Of a stretch of 30,592 nucleotides of DNA, positions 14,741 to 22,566 are shown in pieces; the stretch's first letter is position 1, and every line of letters begins with the position of its first letter. Made by a program: the position numbers and the translations under genes. Where the stretch lies: contig JAKPQU010000201.1 in NCBI GenBank assembly GCA_029555925.1, positions 1 to 30,592 of the forward strand, read 5' to 3'. The stretch is from Bacillota bacterium. Its GTDB lineage: Bacteria > Eremiobacterota > SpSt-956 > JAKJGF01. A model generated the notes under the pieces. It was not told the origin of the DNA, did not search any database, and worked only from the letters and a program-made list of their open reading frames with translations.

Positions 14741-15944
14741 AAAAATTCAGGAAAAAAATATAAAACTCATTGTGAGTCATAATATAGAAAAAGTAATTCT
14801 GTCTGGCCATCCATGGGTTTTCGATAAATCCGTTATATCCCAGAAAGGAGACGGGCCTCCCGGGACTCTTGGTATTATTTTCAACAGAAAAAACAGATTT
14901 CTGGCGGCAGGCCTCTATGATCCTCTATCACCTCTGAGACTGAGAATCCTTCAGAAAGGTAAGGCTGCACCAATAAATGAAGATTTCTTTATAGAGAGAC
15001 TGAAGAAAGCTTTTTCCACAAGGGAATTTCTTCCATCTACAGGCACAACAGGCTATCGTCTTATTAACGGAGAAAATGACGGTTTCCCGGGGTTTGTAAT
15101 GGATAGATATGAAGATACGCTTGTCATAAAAATCTACACATGTGCCTGGATAGTACATTTTAATAAAATCCTCCCATCTCTGAATGGCTTATTTCCCCAT
15201 AGAAGGCTCCTGCTGAGACTTAACCGTCACTGTACGAAAGAGACAGATTATCTCCATGGCTTTTATGACGGACAGATTCTTTATGGCCCTCCCCTGTCCG
15301 GGCCTGTAGTTTTTTCTGAAAATCATCTTAAATTTGAAGCAGACCTTATGAAAGGACAGAAAACAGGTTTTTTTCTGGATCAGAGGGATAACAGAAAAAA
15401 GGTTCAGGAACTGAGTAGAGATAGGAACATATTAAATGTATTCAGTTATACGGGAGGGTTTTCTGTTTACGCAGCAAAAGGCGGGGCAAAACATGTTACA
15501 AGTCTGGATATAAGCGGACCTGCCCTGGAAAGCATGGAAAGAAATTTTGCACTGAATCCTGAACTGGCTTATATACAGCGCGACACCATTCAGGGAGATG
15601 CCTTCAAAGAACTTAAGAGATTAACAGATAAAGGTAAAAAATTCGATATGGTAATCCTGGACCCACCTTCTTTTGCAAAGAAAAAAGAAGAAAATTCCGA
15701 TGCTATAAAAGCATATAAACAATTAAATTCTCTCGGATTAAGCCTTTTAAGCAGGGGTGGAATACTTGTAACATGTTCCTGCTCTGCTCATGTATCACCT
15801 GAAGAATTCAGACATACTGTTTTAAGTACTATCAATAAAAGTAATAAGTCAATAAACATAATAGAAGAAACAGGTCATGGTATTGACCATCCTGTAACAT
15901 TTAAAGAAGGAAGATATTTAAAGGCTTTGTTTATAAAATCGTGA
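14727..15944 (+). CDS. rlmI: RlmI-type 23S rRNA (cytosine-C5) methyltransferase
   Basis: A 405-aa SAM-dependent RNA methyltransferase of the RlmI/YccW family (COG1092), which methylates C5 of a 23S rRNA cytosine. An N-terminal PUA-like domain (about 13-75) contains the conserved K..GHPWVF. A linker domain follows, then the junction motif GQKTGFFLDQRDNR near 211. The Rossmann core has motif I NVFSYTGGFS near 238, motif IV DPPSFAKKK near 313 and CSCSAHVS near 351. Length is typical (about 390-400). The start is ATG 14727, or GTG 14724; both lie inside a heptamer tract, and no ideal Shine-Dalgarno is present. The stop TGA opens the next tract. Assignment to the exact target base is by family only. 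Confidence 0.85.
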   Translation: MGEEGKIQEKNIKLIVSHNIEKVILSGHPWVFDKSVISQKGDGPPGTLGIIFNRKNRFLAAGLYDPLSPLRLRILQKGKAAPINEDFFIERLKKAFSTREFLPSTGTTGYRLINGENDGFPGFVMDRYEDTLVIKIYTCAWIVHFNKILPSLNGLFPHRRLLLRLNRHCTKETDYLHGFYDGQILYGPPLSGPVVFSENHLKFEADLMKGQKTGFFLDQRDNRKKVQELSRDRNILNVFSYTGGFSVYAAKGGAKHVTSLDISGPALESMERNFALNPELAYIQRDTIQGDAFKELKRLTDKGKKFDMVILDPPSFAKKKEENSDAIKAYKQLNSLGLSLLSRGGILVTCSCSAHVSPEEFRHTVLSTINKSNKSINIIEETGHGIDHPVTFKEGRYLKALFIKS

Positions 15945-16095
15945 TGCGTTATAATCGTGATGCGTAACGCGTAATGCGTGATGCGTGATGCGTATTTCAC
16001 CGGTACCGGGCGAACTGTGTTCGCCCCTACAACTCACTTTTCACTCTTCACGTTTCACTCTTCACTCTTCACGACTCACCACTCACGACTCACGA
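15942..16095. repeat. Facing heptamer tracts around a central palindrome
   Basis: From the left, GTGATGC, GTAACGC and GTAATGC units read forward to about 15994 from the methyltransferase stop. In the centre, GGGCGAAC (16008-16015) pairs with GTTCGCCC (16019-16026) around TGT. From about 16031 to 16095, inverted units (TCACTTT, TCACTCT, TCACGAC) read away from the kinase gene on the minus strand and include its stop codon. It separates two convergent genes and probably ends both transcripts. Confidence 0.85.
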
Positions 16096-16998
16096 TTTCT
16101 TCAAAGGTCTCGTAACCTTCGTGGCTATCTGCCTTACAGGTTCCGGCACCTTTTCAGAAGTGAATAAATTTACAAGTAAATCTACGAAATCTTCATACCA
16201 GCGAGGTTTTTCTTCTTTCCACTCTCTCAGGACAGACTCAAGGTGAGCAGCAGATTGAAATCTGTCAGAAGGGTTTAACTCAAGGCACTGCATTACTATA
16301 TTGTTGAAAGAAGGAGATATTTTTTGATTGAATGTCTCCAGAGGTGGGAATTTAAACTTAAAATCCACAGGATCTTTGCCTGTAAGTAAAAAATACATAG
16401 TCGCTCCCAGGGAATATATATCGGAAGCAGGAGAGGTCTGTCCACGCCCGTACTGTTCGGGAGGAGAATAGCCGGGAGTTCCCAGGGGTGTTGTATCTTT
16501 TATTTTCTGCGGCTCATAAAATCTGGCTATGCCGAAATCTATAAGACGAACGGTTCCGTCAATATTCAGCATAATATTTGAAGGTTTCATATCTCGAAAT
16601 ATTACGGGAGGTTCTCTTGTATGGAGATATGTAAGGACTTCACATAACTGAATTGCCCATGGCAGGAGTTCTTTTGCAGAGAAAGGCCCCTGTTTTTCAA
16701 CTATTTCTTCAAAGGTGAGACCTTCTATCCGTTCCATTATGAGATAATTTTTCTCATTTTCCGTGAAATAATCAATCACTTTCGGAAGGCCCCGGTGAGA
16801 CATTTCCATGAGTAAAGACGCTTCTTTTGAGAAAAAACTTTCGTGGTGGAGGTGCCAGAATTCTTTCGCCGCCCAGGTGGCACCCTTTTCTTTATGATCT
16901 CTTACGAGATAGACTGCTCCCATACCTCCCTGTCCGATGCAGCGGAGAACTCTGTATCTGTTTCTTATAATGGAGTCTTTATTCAGTAAATTGCCCAT
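16090..16998 (-). CDS. Serine/threonine protein kinase
   Basis: A 302-aa soluble Hanks-type kinase. The glycine loop is G22-QGGMGAVY, the ATP lysine is K45, the helix-C Glu is probably E59, the catalytic segment is F134-R-D136-MKPSN141, the metal motif is D154-FG, and the activation segment ends GTPGYSPPEQ (P180-E181). The usual HRD histidine is replaced by Phe, as in some active bacterial kinases; all reactive residues remain. The domain ends near 265, and the last 35 residues are a basic tail with no membrane segment, so it is cytoplasmic. Its ATG lies inside the end of the upstream coiled-coil gene (20-bp overlap). The stop TGA lies in a heptamer tract. Confidence 0.92.
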   Translation of the reverse strand: MGNLLNKDSIIRNRYRVLRCIGQGGMGAVYLVRDHKEKGATWAAKEFWHLHHESFFSKEASLLMEMSHRGLPKVIDYFTENEKNYLIMERIEGLTFEEIVEKQGPFSAKELLPWAIQLCEVLTYLHTREPPVIFRDMKPSNIMLNIDGTVRLIDFGIARFYEPQKIKDTTPLGTPGYSPPEQYGRGQTSPASDIYSLGATMYFLLTGKDPVDFKFKFPPLETFNQKISPSFNNIVMQCLELNPSDRFQSAAHLESVLREWKEEKPRWYEDFVDLLVNLFTSEKVPEPVRQIATKVTRPLKKS

Positions 16999-17590
16999 TA
17001 TTAAGTAAATCCATAGTATCTTCTTTCAAGCCCATGGCATAAATCTTCTTTTTAGTTAAATCTAAAAGAATATGTTCAGGAATATCTAAAGAAGCATAGA
17101 CAGGTATGATTTTTTTATCTTTATATTCAGGGAAATATTCGAAGAATTTCCCGATTTTCTCAAGAAATTCCTGTGGATGTTCTGTCCTTGGCTTAGATTT
17201 TGTCTCATTTAATATGATTTTATCAGGATAAACAGCTATGACATCAAATTCTTCCAGTCTGGATTTATCCTCAGGGTGTCTCTGATAAACTCTCACGGTA
17301 AATCTCTCACAGTCAGATTTTTTACAGGAAAAATATTTTTCTCCTATAAATCTGATATTCGGTGCTACCATGTCTTCTACCATAGTGCCCATTTTTTTTG
17401 ATAATTCTCCCAGCTCTCTTTTTAAATTTCTCGTATCTCTTTTCATCTCATTTTTGAAATCTTTCATTTCCTGGCTGAGATTATTCACTGCTATCTGAGT
17501 TCTGCTCACTTCATAGGATAAACTCTGAAGCATCATCTGGGTCTGCGCTGCCAGTTCTTCAAGTCTATCAACTCTCTCTTCAATTATCAT
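16979..17590 (-). CDS. Coiled-coil protein with PD-(D/E)XK-like domain
   Basis: A 203-aa protein. Residues 1-70 form a long coiled coil (heptads of Leu, Ile and Met in a charged background). Residues about 78-190 show a PD-(D/E)XK nuclease-like pattern: EFDVIAVYPDKIILNETKSK, with D116, E129 and K131 in the correct spacing, preceded by a beta-rich segment. This layout resembles DUF3782-type proteins of unknown function. C89 and C94 (CKKSDC) are conspicuous. ATG 17590 is preferred to GTG 17599 because AGGTGAAGG ends just before it. The gene overlaps the kinase start by 20 bp, so the two are co-translated. A sigma-70-like promoter lies at 17616-17644. Confidence 0.68.
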   Translation of the reverse strand: MIIEERVDRLEELAAQTQMMLQSLSYEVSRTQIAVNNLSQEMKDFKNEMKRDTRNLKRELGELSKKMGTMVEDMVAPNIRFIGEKYFSCKKSDCERFTVRVYQRHPEDKSRLEEFDVIAVYPDKIILNETKSKPRTEHPQEFLEKIGKFFEYFPEYKDKKIIPVYASLDIPEHILLDLTKKKIYAMGLKEDTMDLLNNGQFTE

Positions 17591-17615
17591 AACCTTCACC
17601 TGCCGTTCATGTTAA

Positions 17616-17644
17616 ATAATAACTCAAATAAAGGATTTTTGCAA
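17616..17644 (-). promoter_or_regulatory. Candidate sigma-70 promoter for kinase operon
   Basis: On the minus strand TTGCAA (17639-17644) and TATTAT (17616-17621) are separated by 17 bp. A transcript starting near 17609 would have a leader of about 19 bases. Confidence 0.5.
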
Positions 17645-17649
17645 GAAAG

Positions 17650-17717
17650 ATGAGTAAAGAGTGAAAAGTGAAAAAAACGCAATTTTACTTACTTTTCACT
17701 CTTCACTTTTCACTCTT
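17650..17717. repeat. GTGAAAA inverted heptamer element (copy B)
   Basis: The 54-base core 17661-17714 matches 4629-4682 with three differences. It starts 6 bases after the stop of the DUF885 gene (minus strand) and can fold into a long A/T-rich hairpin with an internal T7 run. It sits between the terminator position of one gene and the promoter of the next. Confidence 0.85.
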
Positions 17718-17720
17718 TAA

Positions 17721-19367
17721 TTACCCTTCCAATTCTTCCCCCAGTATAATATGCCTCATTATCTTAACCGGTGATGAACCGCACTGTAACATACTGTCAT
17801 GAAAATCTTTCAACGTAAAAGAAGAACCTTTTAACTTCTTAAAATCTTCTCTGAGCTTTAAGATTTCCAGCTGTCCGAGCATATAGCTCATAGGCTGGGT
17901 AGGGGTCATAGTATAACGGTTTACTTCCACTTCTGCCGTACCTGCAGAAACAAGTACAACATCATGAAGAAAGGATTTTGCTTCTTCTATGGTCATTCCC
18001 AGGGTATGGAGTCTTATGTCAATAATCACCCTTGCCGCCCTCATTAACTGGTCTACCTGCTGGGAAAGTTCCAGTTTTGTTCCGCTTAAATAGCCAACTT
18101 CTTTCATCATTTCCTCACAGTAAAGACCCCACCCTTCTACAAATATATTCGAGTGTACTATTTTGCGAAGAGGGCTTTTCAGTCTGTTTGCCATACAGAG
18201 CTGGAGATGATGTCCCGGATAGGCTTCATGAGGAGCGGTAACCTTTGCGGTATAAATATTATGTTCACCTGTGAGCTTTATTATTTCTTCATCGGAAAGC
18301 CCTTCGGGAAGAGGTGTAACCCAGAAAAGTCCTTTCTGTACTTCATCATAGGGGCCGGGAGACAGATAGGCGGCCACTGGTATAAGAGGTCTTATAAAAG
18401 CAGGCGTTTCTGTTACATCCAGAATTATATCGGAAGGAACTGTTACTATATCATTCTTTATAAGAAAATCTCTGGCATCATTCATATAATCGAGATACAT
18501 ACTGAGAACACCTGATGGTCCGGGATTTTCCTGTTTTAATTCTCTGTAAATCTCATACCAGCTCCTGTCAGGGTCAAGCCTGGCACCGAGCTCTGTCAGT
18601 TTCTCAGATATGGAGGCAAAACATTTTTCTCCTGTTTCAAGGAGTTCATCCAGATCTTTATCTATCATATAACCTGTTCTGACAAGCTGTGAAAAAATCT
18701 CCTTTCCTGTGGCAAAAGACTGCTCTTCTCCCGGATCCATGGTCTTCAGGAAAAAAGCAAAATCACTTATAGCCTCTCTGGCTTTCATAGAAGCTTTTTT
18801 GAAATCTTCCTCGAAAGCGGGAGATATTTTTCCGTAAATACCGTTTATCGTATCCATAAATTCAATTCCGCAGAGAGCAGTCTGAGAGGAAACCCTGAGA
18901 AATACAGGAGGACATTTGACCAGATTATCTTTTGCTTCTCTGAAAAGTTGAGGAATACTTTCCAGTTTCTTTAATATCATTTCTGCCGTATATTCTAAAG
19001 GTCTGAAGGATTTAAGCATAAGGGTATTTATGCCGTCAAGAGCTTCATCCAGATATATTTGAGGGTTTTTTTCCCAGTGTCTTATATGTTCTATACGTAA
19101 CAGATACAGTTCTATGTCCCTTAAAAGAAATATTTTGTCTATTTTATTATCGGAATTCAAGTCGTCTGTTAGAATATTCTGCGCCTGACTCTTAAAATTA
19201 TAAAGGTTTGTCAGTGCCTCATGGCGGCTCTCCGGGGAAAAACTGCCTGTTAACGAATCATAAGAAGACAATCCTAAATAAGATGCAAAACCCGGTTCAT
19301 AAGCATATTTCCATTTAAGATAATTCTCAACTAACTGTTCAAATTTTTGATTTTCCATAAAATACAT
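17721..19367 (-). CDS. DUF885-family zinc carboxypeptidase-like protein
   Basis: A 548-aa cytoplasmic protein of the DUF885 family, whose members are predicted or shown in a few cases to be zinc peptidases. The diagnostic motif HEAYPGHHLQ is at 380-389, where H380, E381 and a following His form the metal and acid site. The downstream EGWGLYCEE (411-419) supplies a further Glu. The N-terminal 350 residues are mostly helical, as usual for the family, and total length is typical (about 550-600). There is no signal peptide. ATG 19367 has AGGA 4 bases upstream; ATG 19358 is an alternative with longer spacing. The substrate is unknown. Confidence 0.86.
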   Translation of the reverse strand: MYFMENQKFEQLVENYLKWKYAYEPGFASYLGLSSYDSLTGSFSPESRHEALTNLYNFKSQAQNILTDDLNSDNKIDKIFLLRDIELYLLRIEHIRHWEKNPQIYLDEALDGINTLMLKSFRPLEYTAEMILKKLESIPQLFREAKDNLVKCPPVFLRVSSQTALCGIEFMDTINGIYGKISPAFEEDFKKASMKAREAISDFAFFLKTMDPGEEQSFATGKEIFSQLVRTGYMIDKDLDELLETGEKCFASISEKLTELGARLDPDRSWYEIYRELKQENPGPSGVLSMYLDYMNDARDFLIKNDIVTVPSDIILDVTETPAFIRPLIPVAAYLSPGPYDEVQKGLFWVTPLPEGLSDEEIIKLTGEHNIYTAKVTAPHEAYPGHHLQLCMANRLKSPLRKIVHSNIFVEGWGLYCEEMMKEVGYLSGTKLELSQQVDQLMRAARVIIDIRLHTLGMTIEEAKSFLHDVVLVSAGTAEVEVNRYTMTPTQPMSYMLGQLEILKLREDFKKLKGSSFTLKDFHDSMLQCGSSPVKIMRHIILGEELEG

Positions 19368-19385
19368 ATCATCCTAACTTAATAA

Positions 19386-19465
19386 AAATCGTAATGCGTA
19401 ATGCGTGATGCGTAACGGGAAGTTTCACACCTTTCACTTTTCACTACTCACAACTCACTTACTAA
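19386..19465. repeat. Composite heptamer tract with opposed dialects
   Basis: GTAATGC, GTAATGC, GTGATGC and GTAACGG units read on the + strand. Inverted units follow (TCACTTT, TCACTAC, TCACAAC, TCACTTA). The layout is the same as at 15942-16095 but without the central GC palindrome. Confidence 0.75.
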
Positions 19466-19471
19466 CAGACA

Positions 19472-19542
19472 TGACCGGAGCGGTCACAACCAAATATGAA
19501 AATCAACATCCAGTGAAGGTGCAAACTTCATCATTTTCATAT
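19472..19542. repeat. Two hairpins downstream of receiver gene
   Basis: TGACCG-GAG-CGGTCA (19472-19486) is a short GC stem. ATATGAAAAT (19494-19503) pairs with ATTTTCATAT (19533-19542), enclosing a smaller TGAAG/CTTCA stem. They lie between the receiver gene stop and the DUF885 promoter region and may terminate transcription. Confidence 0.55.
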
Positions 19543-19588
19543 AAATTTACATAATAAATAATTCTTTTTATAAATCTTTCTTCCTTCC

Positions 19589-19990
19589 TCAAATGTGTTC
19601 ATAAGGCTCGTCTTTTTTATTGCCAAGAATTCTGTCTATAGATTCCATAAGTGCTTTATGATCAACAGGTTTTGTAATATAATCATCCATACCATATTCT
19701 ATGGATCTGTCACGGGTTTCTCTGATTGCATGGGCAGTGAGGGCTATTATTGGAATATGCTTCCCATTTTTTTCTTCATTCCTTATATTTCTGGTCGTTG
19801 TAAAACCATCCATTCCGGGCATTTGAAGATCCATAAGTATAAGATCATAGGAATTTTGTTTCATAGCAGAAAGAACTTCGAAACCATTCGAAACAAAATC
19901 TGCGGTATAACCGTATTTTTTTAAATGATATTCTATAAGCTTGTGATTCAAAATATTATCTTCTGCAACCAGAATTCGTTGTTTTTTCAA
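19589..19990 (-). CDS. Stand-alone response-regulator receiver protein
   Basis: A 133-aa CheY-like receiver with no output domain. E10-D11 are the acidic pocket, D54 in LILMDLQMPGMDG is the phosphate acceptor, T85 in ALTAHA is the switch Thr, and K107 in TKPVD is the conserved lysine. The D-L-Q-M-P-G-M-D-G type is typical of receivers partnered with hybrid histidine kinases. The start is TTG at 19990, chosen because GGGGG lies 7 bases upstream and the domain begins immediately after. A longer reading from ATG 20047 would add 19 unrelated residues. No kinase gene of the two-component type is in the window. Confidence 0.88.
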   Translation of the reverse strand: MKKQRILVAEDNILNHKLIEYHLKKYGYTADFVSNGFEVLSAMKQNSYDLILMDLQMPGMDGFTTTRNIRNEEKNGKHIPIIALTAHAIRETRDRSIEYGMDDYITKPVDHKALMESIDRILGNKKDEPYEHI

Positions 19991-20055
19991 ATAAATTCCC
20001 CCAGATAGTAGCTGTTTAATATACCTAATTTTACCACTTATTTGCAAAAATATAC

Positions 20056-20075
20056 AGAGAATAAAAAAATTCTCT
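20056..20075. repeat. Small hairpin upstream of receiver gene
   Basis: AGAGAAT (20056-20062) and ATTCTCT (20069-20075) form a perfect 7-bp stem around six A residues. On the minus strand the loop and following bases are T-rich, so it may be part of the terminator for pbpC. Confidence 0.4.
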
Positions 20076-20089
20076 TAATAAACGTTTTC

Positions 20090-20125
20090 CTCCCGTCACG
20101 CGTGACGCGTGACGCGTCACGGGAG
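20090..20125. repeat. GC-rich heptamer palindrome after pbpC
   Basis: A 36-bp near-palindrome flanked by CTCCCGT and ACGGGAG is built from GTGACGC-type units. It lies 2 bases beyond the pbpC stop codon and should form a stable hairpin that ends the alpha-2-macroglobulin/pbpC transcript. Confidence 0.8.
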
Positions 20126-20127
20126 TA

Positions 20128-22506
20128 TTAATAAACATAAAATTTTATCGTTTCACTGATTTTATCTTTTGATTTTACCTGTACCGTATGTATTCCCTGA
20201 AGCAGATGCCATTTAAAAACAAATGGATTTTTTGTTTTACCTGCCAGCTGTCCGTCCATATACCAGGAAATAGTTTCTGTTCCTTCAGGAGCTACTGCTT
20301 TCATATGTATTACCTGAAATTCTTTACGGAGTACAGGGTCTATTTTAAATATGTCTCCTGTCGAAGGAAATAGGACGACCGGTCTGTTACCAGAAGGATT
20401 TTCAAGGAAAGTTAAAATATTTTCAGGAGGCATGATTCCCTGTTCTTTCATCCAGTTATAATAGAGAGGAGGATATATTTCATAAATTTTTTTAAATATA
20501 TATTCGTGAGGACAATCAGAGGAAGCAGGGCTGTCTGTTCTCCTGTCTATTTTAATCATTCTATGGACTTTACAGACTCTGTCCGGCACTGTGCCTTTTA
20601 CGAAATATTCTTTTACCCTACCGGGACAGTATGGGCCCGGTATGTCTCCTGAAGAGGGACAGATATATAAAGAAATTATCTGTTCCGGTACCGTAAAATT
20701 CCTTTCCCTGTCAGGATATTCTTTATTCAATAAATACATTATATCCCTGAAAATCGGCCCTGTTCCTGTTATACCTGAAACATCTTCCATAGGATCGGCG
20801 TTAAAATTACCGGCCCATACGCCGACAGTAAAAGAAGGGGTATAACCTATTGTCCAGTTATCACGAAACCCCCTGGACGTTCCGGTCTTGGATGCACAGG
20901 GGAAAGGAAGATTAAGAGGATTTTCTCTGCCAAAGGCAGGAACTCTGGCTTTATTATCTGACATAATCTCTGTAAGTATAAAAGATGTTTCTGGAGAAAA
21001 TATTCTTCTCTCAGTATTTTTAAAGGGAAAATAGATTTTATTGCCTTTATCGTCTCTTAATTCCTTTATAAAATTCAGAGGTATCACTGTGCCACCTCTG
21101 GCAAGTCCGCTGTAAGCCCTTACCAGTTCCATAAGAGTAACTTCACCGTCACCCAGGGTAAGAGCCACTCCGTAATAATCCGGATCTTCTGTAAGACTAT
21201 CGAAACCTGCTTCCTGAAGTTTTCCTAGAAGTCCTTCCACTCCCACCTGCTGTTCTACCTCAATGGCTGGAATATTATAAGAACATCCCAGAGCCTGACG
21301 AAATCTTACAGGGCCATGAAATCTGTTATCATAGTTACGGGGAACATAAATACCTTTTTTTGTAGGTATATTCATCGGAAGATCTGCTATTAAATCGGAG
21401 GCTTTAAAGCCATGTTCAAGGGCAAGTCCATAGGTGAATGGTTTCAGAGTCGAGCCCGGTTGACGAAGAGCCGTGCAGGCATTTACCTGTCCTTCATGGG
21501 AAAAAAAATCAACAGACCCTGCCATAACAAGAATATCCCCTGTCTTATTATCAGCTATCAGAACGGCACCGTTCGTAACACCTCTGTCTTTAAGAGAAGC
21601 TATGGTATTTTTTAATATTTTCTCAACCTCTTTCTGAAGATAAAGGTCAAGACCTGTTCTCACCTGTGATATACCGGAGCTTTTTCTCATAAAAATATCT
21701 TTTTGAATAAGATCACAGAAATGAGGAGCAAGAAATGTATCGGACATGGGTATAATAAGAAGGGGCTCTTCCCCGGCCTGTTTATATTCCCTTTCACTTA
21801 TCCTGCCGTTACGATACATTCTCTTTAAAATCAAAGACTGTTCATGTTTTGTTTCTTCAAAATTCCTGTAAGGATCATAAATACCGGGACTCCTGGGAAT
21901 AGAAGCGAGAAAGGCTGCTTCTGCAATGGATAACTGTTCGGCAGGTTTGCCGAAATAAAGTAAAGAAGCTCCTTCTATGCCATAGGTCTGATTGCCGTAA
22001 GGGGCACGGTTTAAATAAAGTTCCAATATCTCTTTTTTGGAATATTTAAAGTCGATTTTAACGGCATAAACAGCTTCAAGAATTTTACATTTGAGACTAT
22101 CGCGGGGTATATCATAGGCAAGGCCGGCCAGTTGCTGTGTTATGGTAGACCCTCCCGACACTATACGGCCTTCCATTATATCCTGAACCAGAGCCCTGGC
22201 TGTAGCAAGCATATCTATACCGAAATGGCTGTAAAATCTCTTATCTTCTGCAGCAACCGTAGCATCAATCATATGAGGAGAAATTCTGTCCAGGTTAACC
22301 CACGAAGCGGTGGAATACTTTGAAGAAAGTATGGTTCTGAGAAGATTTCCTTTTCTGTCAAGAATATTGCAGGAAACCATTTTCTCCGGGTAAAGTGATA
22401 CGGAAGGAAGGGGAATCAAAAGAAAAACTATAAAAAAAAGAGAGAATATAATAAAAGAGACAGTAACAATTATTTTTATTATGTTCCTCTTTTTTTTAGC
22501 AACCAT
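20128..22506 (-). CDS. pbpC: Penicillin-binding protein 1C
   Basis: A 792-aa bifunctional peptidoglycan synthase anchored by one N-terminal membrane segment (residues about 10-34). The glycosyltransferase domain has EDKRFYSHFGID, with catalytic E87, and GGSTITQQL (118-126). The transpeptidase domain has S352-TLK (acylation serine), S409-YN and K540-TGT. The C-terminal BiPBP domain (about 700-792) is characteristic of PBP1C and is not found in PBP1A/1B. A Cys-rich segment lies at about 640-685 (C-P-S-S-G, YCPG, CKVH, CPH). The gene follows the alpha-2-macroglobulin gene by 60 bp, the conserved pbpC-yfhM arrangement. Its Shine-Dalgarno GAGGT lies inside repeat-derived sequence. Confidence 0.95.
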   Translation of the reverse strand: MVAKKKRNIIKIIVTVSFIIFSLFFIVFLLIPLPSVSLYPEKMVSCNILDRKGNLLRTILSSKYSTASWVNLDRISPHMIDATVAAEDKRFYSHFGIDMLATARALVQDIMEGRIVSGGSTITQQLAGLAYDIPRDSLKCKILEAVYAVKIDFKYSKKEILELYLNRAPYGNQTYGIEGASLLYFGKPAEQLSIAEAAFLASIPRSPGIYDPYRNFEETKHEQSLILKRMYRNGRISEREYKQAGEEPLLIIPMSDTFLAPHFCDLIQKDIFMRKSSGISQVRTGLDLYLQKEVEKILKNTIASLKDRGVTNGAVLIADNKTGDILVMAGSVDFFSHEGQVNACTALRQPGSTLKPFTYGLALEHGFKASDLIADLPMNIPTKKGIYVPRNYDNRFHGPVRFRQALGCSYNIPAIEVEQQVGVEGLLGKLQEAGFDSLTEDPDYYGVALTLGDGEVTLMELVRAYSGLARGGTVIPLNFIKELRDDKGNKIYFPFKNTERRIFSPETSFILTEIMSDNKARVPAFGRENPLNLPFPCASKTGTSRGFRDNWTIGYTPSFTVGVWAGNFNADPMEDVSGITGTGPIFRDIMYLLNKEYPDRERNFTVPEQIISLYICPSSGDIPGPYCPGRVKEYFVKGTVPDRVCKVHRMIKIDRRTDSPASSDCPHEYIFKKIYEIYPPLYYNWMKEQGIMPPENILTFLENPSGNRPVVLFPSTGDIFKIDPVLRKEFQVIHMKAVAPEGTETISWYMDGQLAGKTKNPFVFKWHLLQGIHTVQVKSKDKISETIKFYVY

Positions 22507-22562
22507 ATGACCTCGTGACGCGTAACGCGTGACCCGTGACTTAACAGATCACGCGTCACGAT
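22507..22562. repeat. MITE core hairpin between alpha-2-macroglobulin gene and pbpC
   Basis: CGTGACGCG units near 22513 face GATCACGCGTCACG near 22548-22561. On the minus strand this reads AAATCGTGACGCG ... CACGAGGTCAT, the inside of the MITE family without its terminal repeats. It ends exactly at the pbpC start codon. Confidence 0.75.
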
Positions 22563-22566
22563 TTCC

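Noticed and set aside
16008..16026. Classic rho-independent terminator
   Set aside because: The stem is good but no T-run follows on either side; I list it as part of the composite repeat instead.
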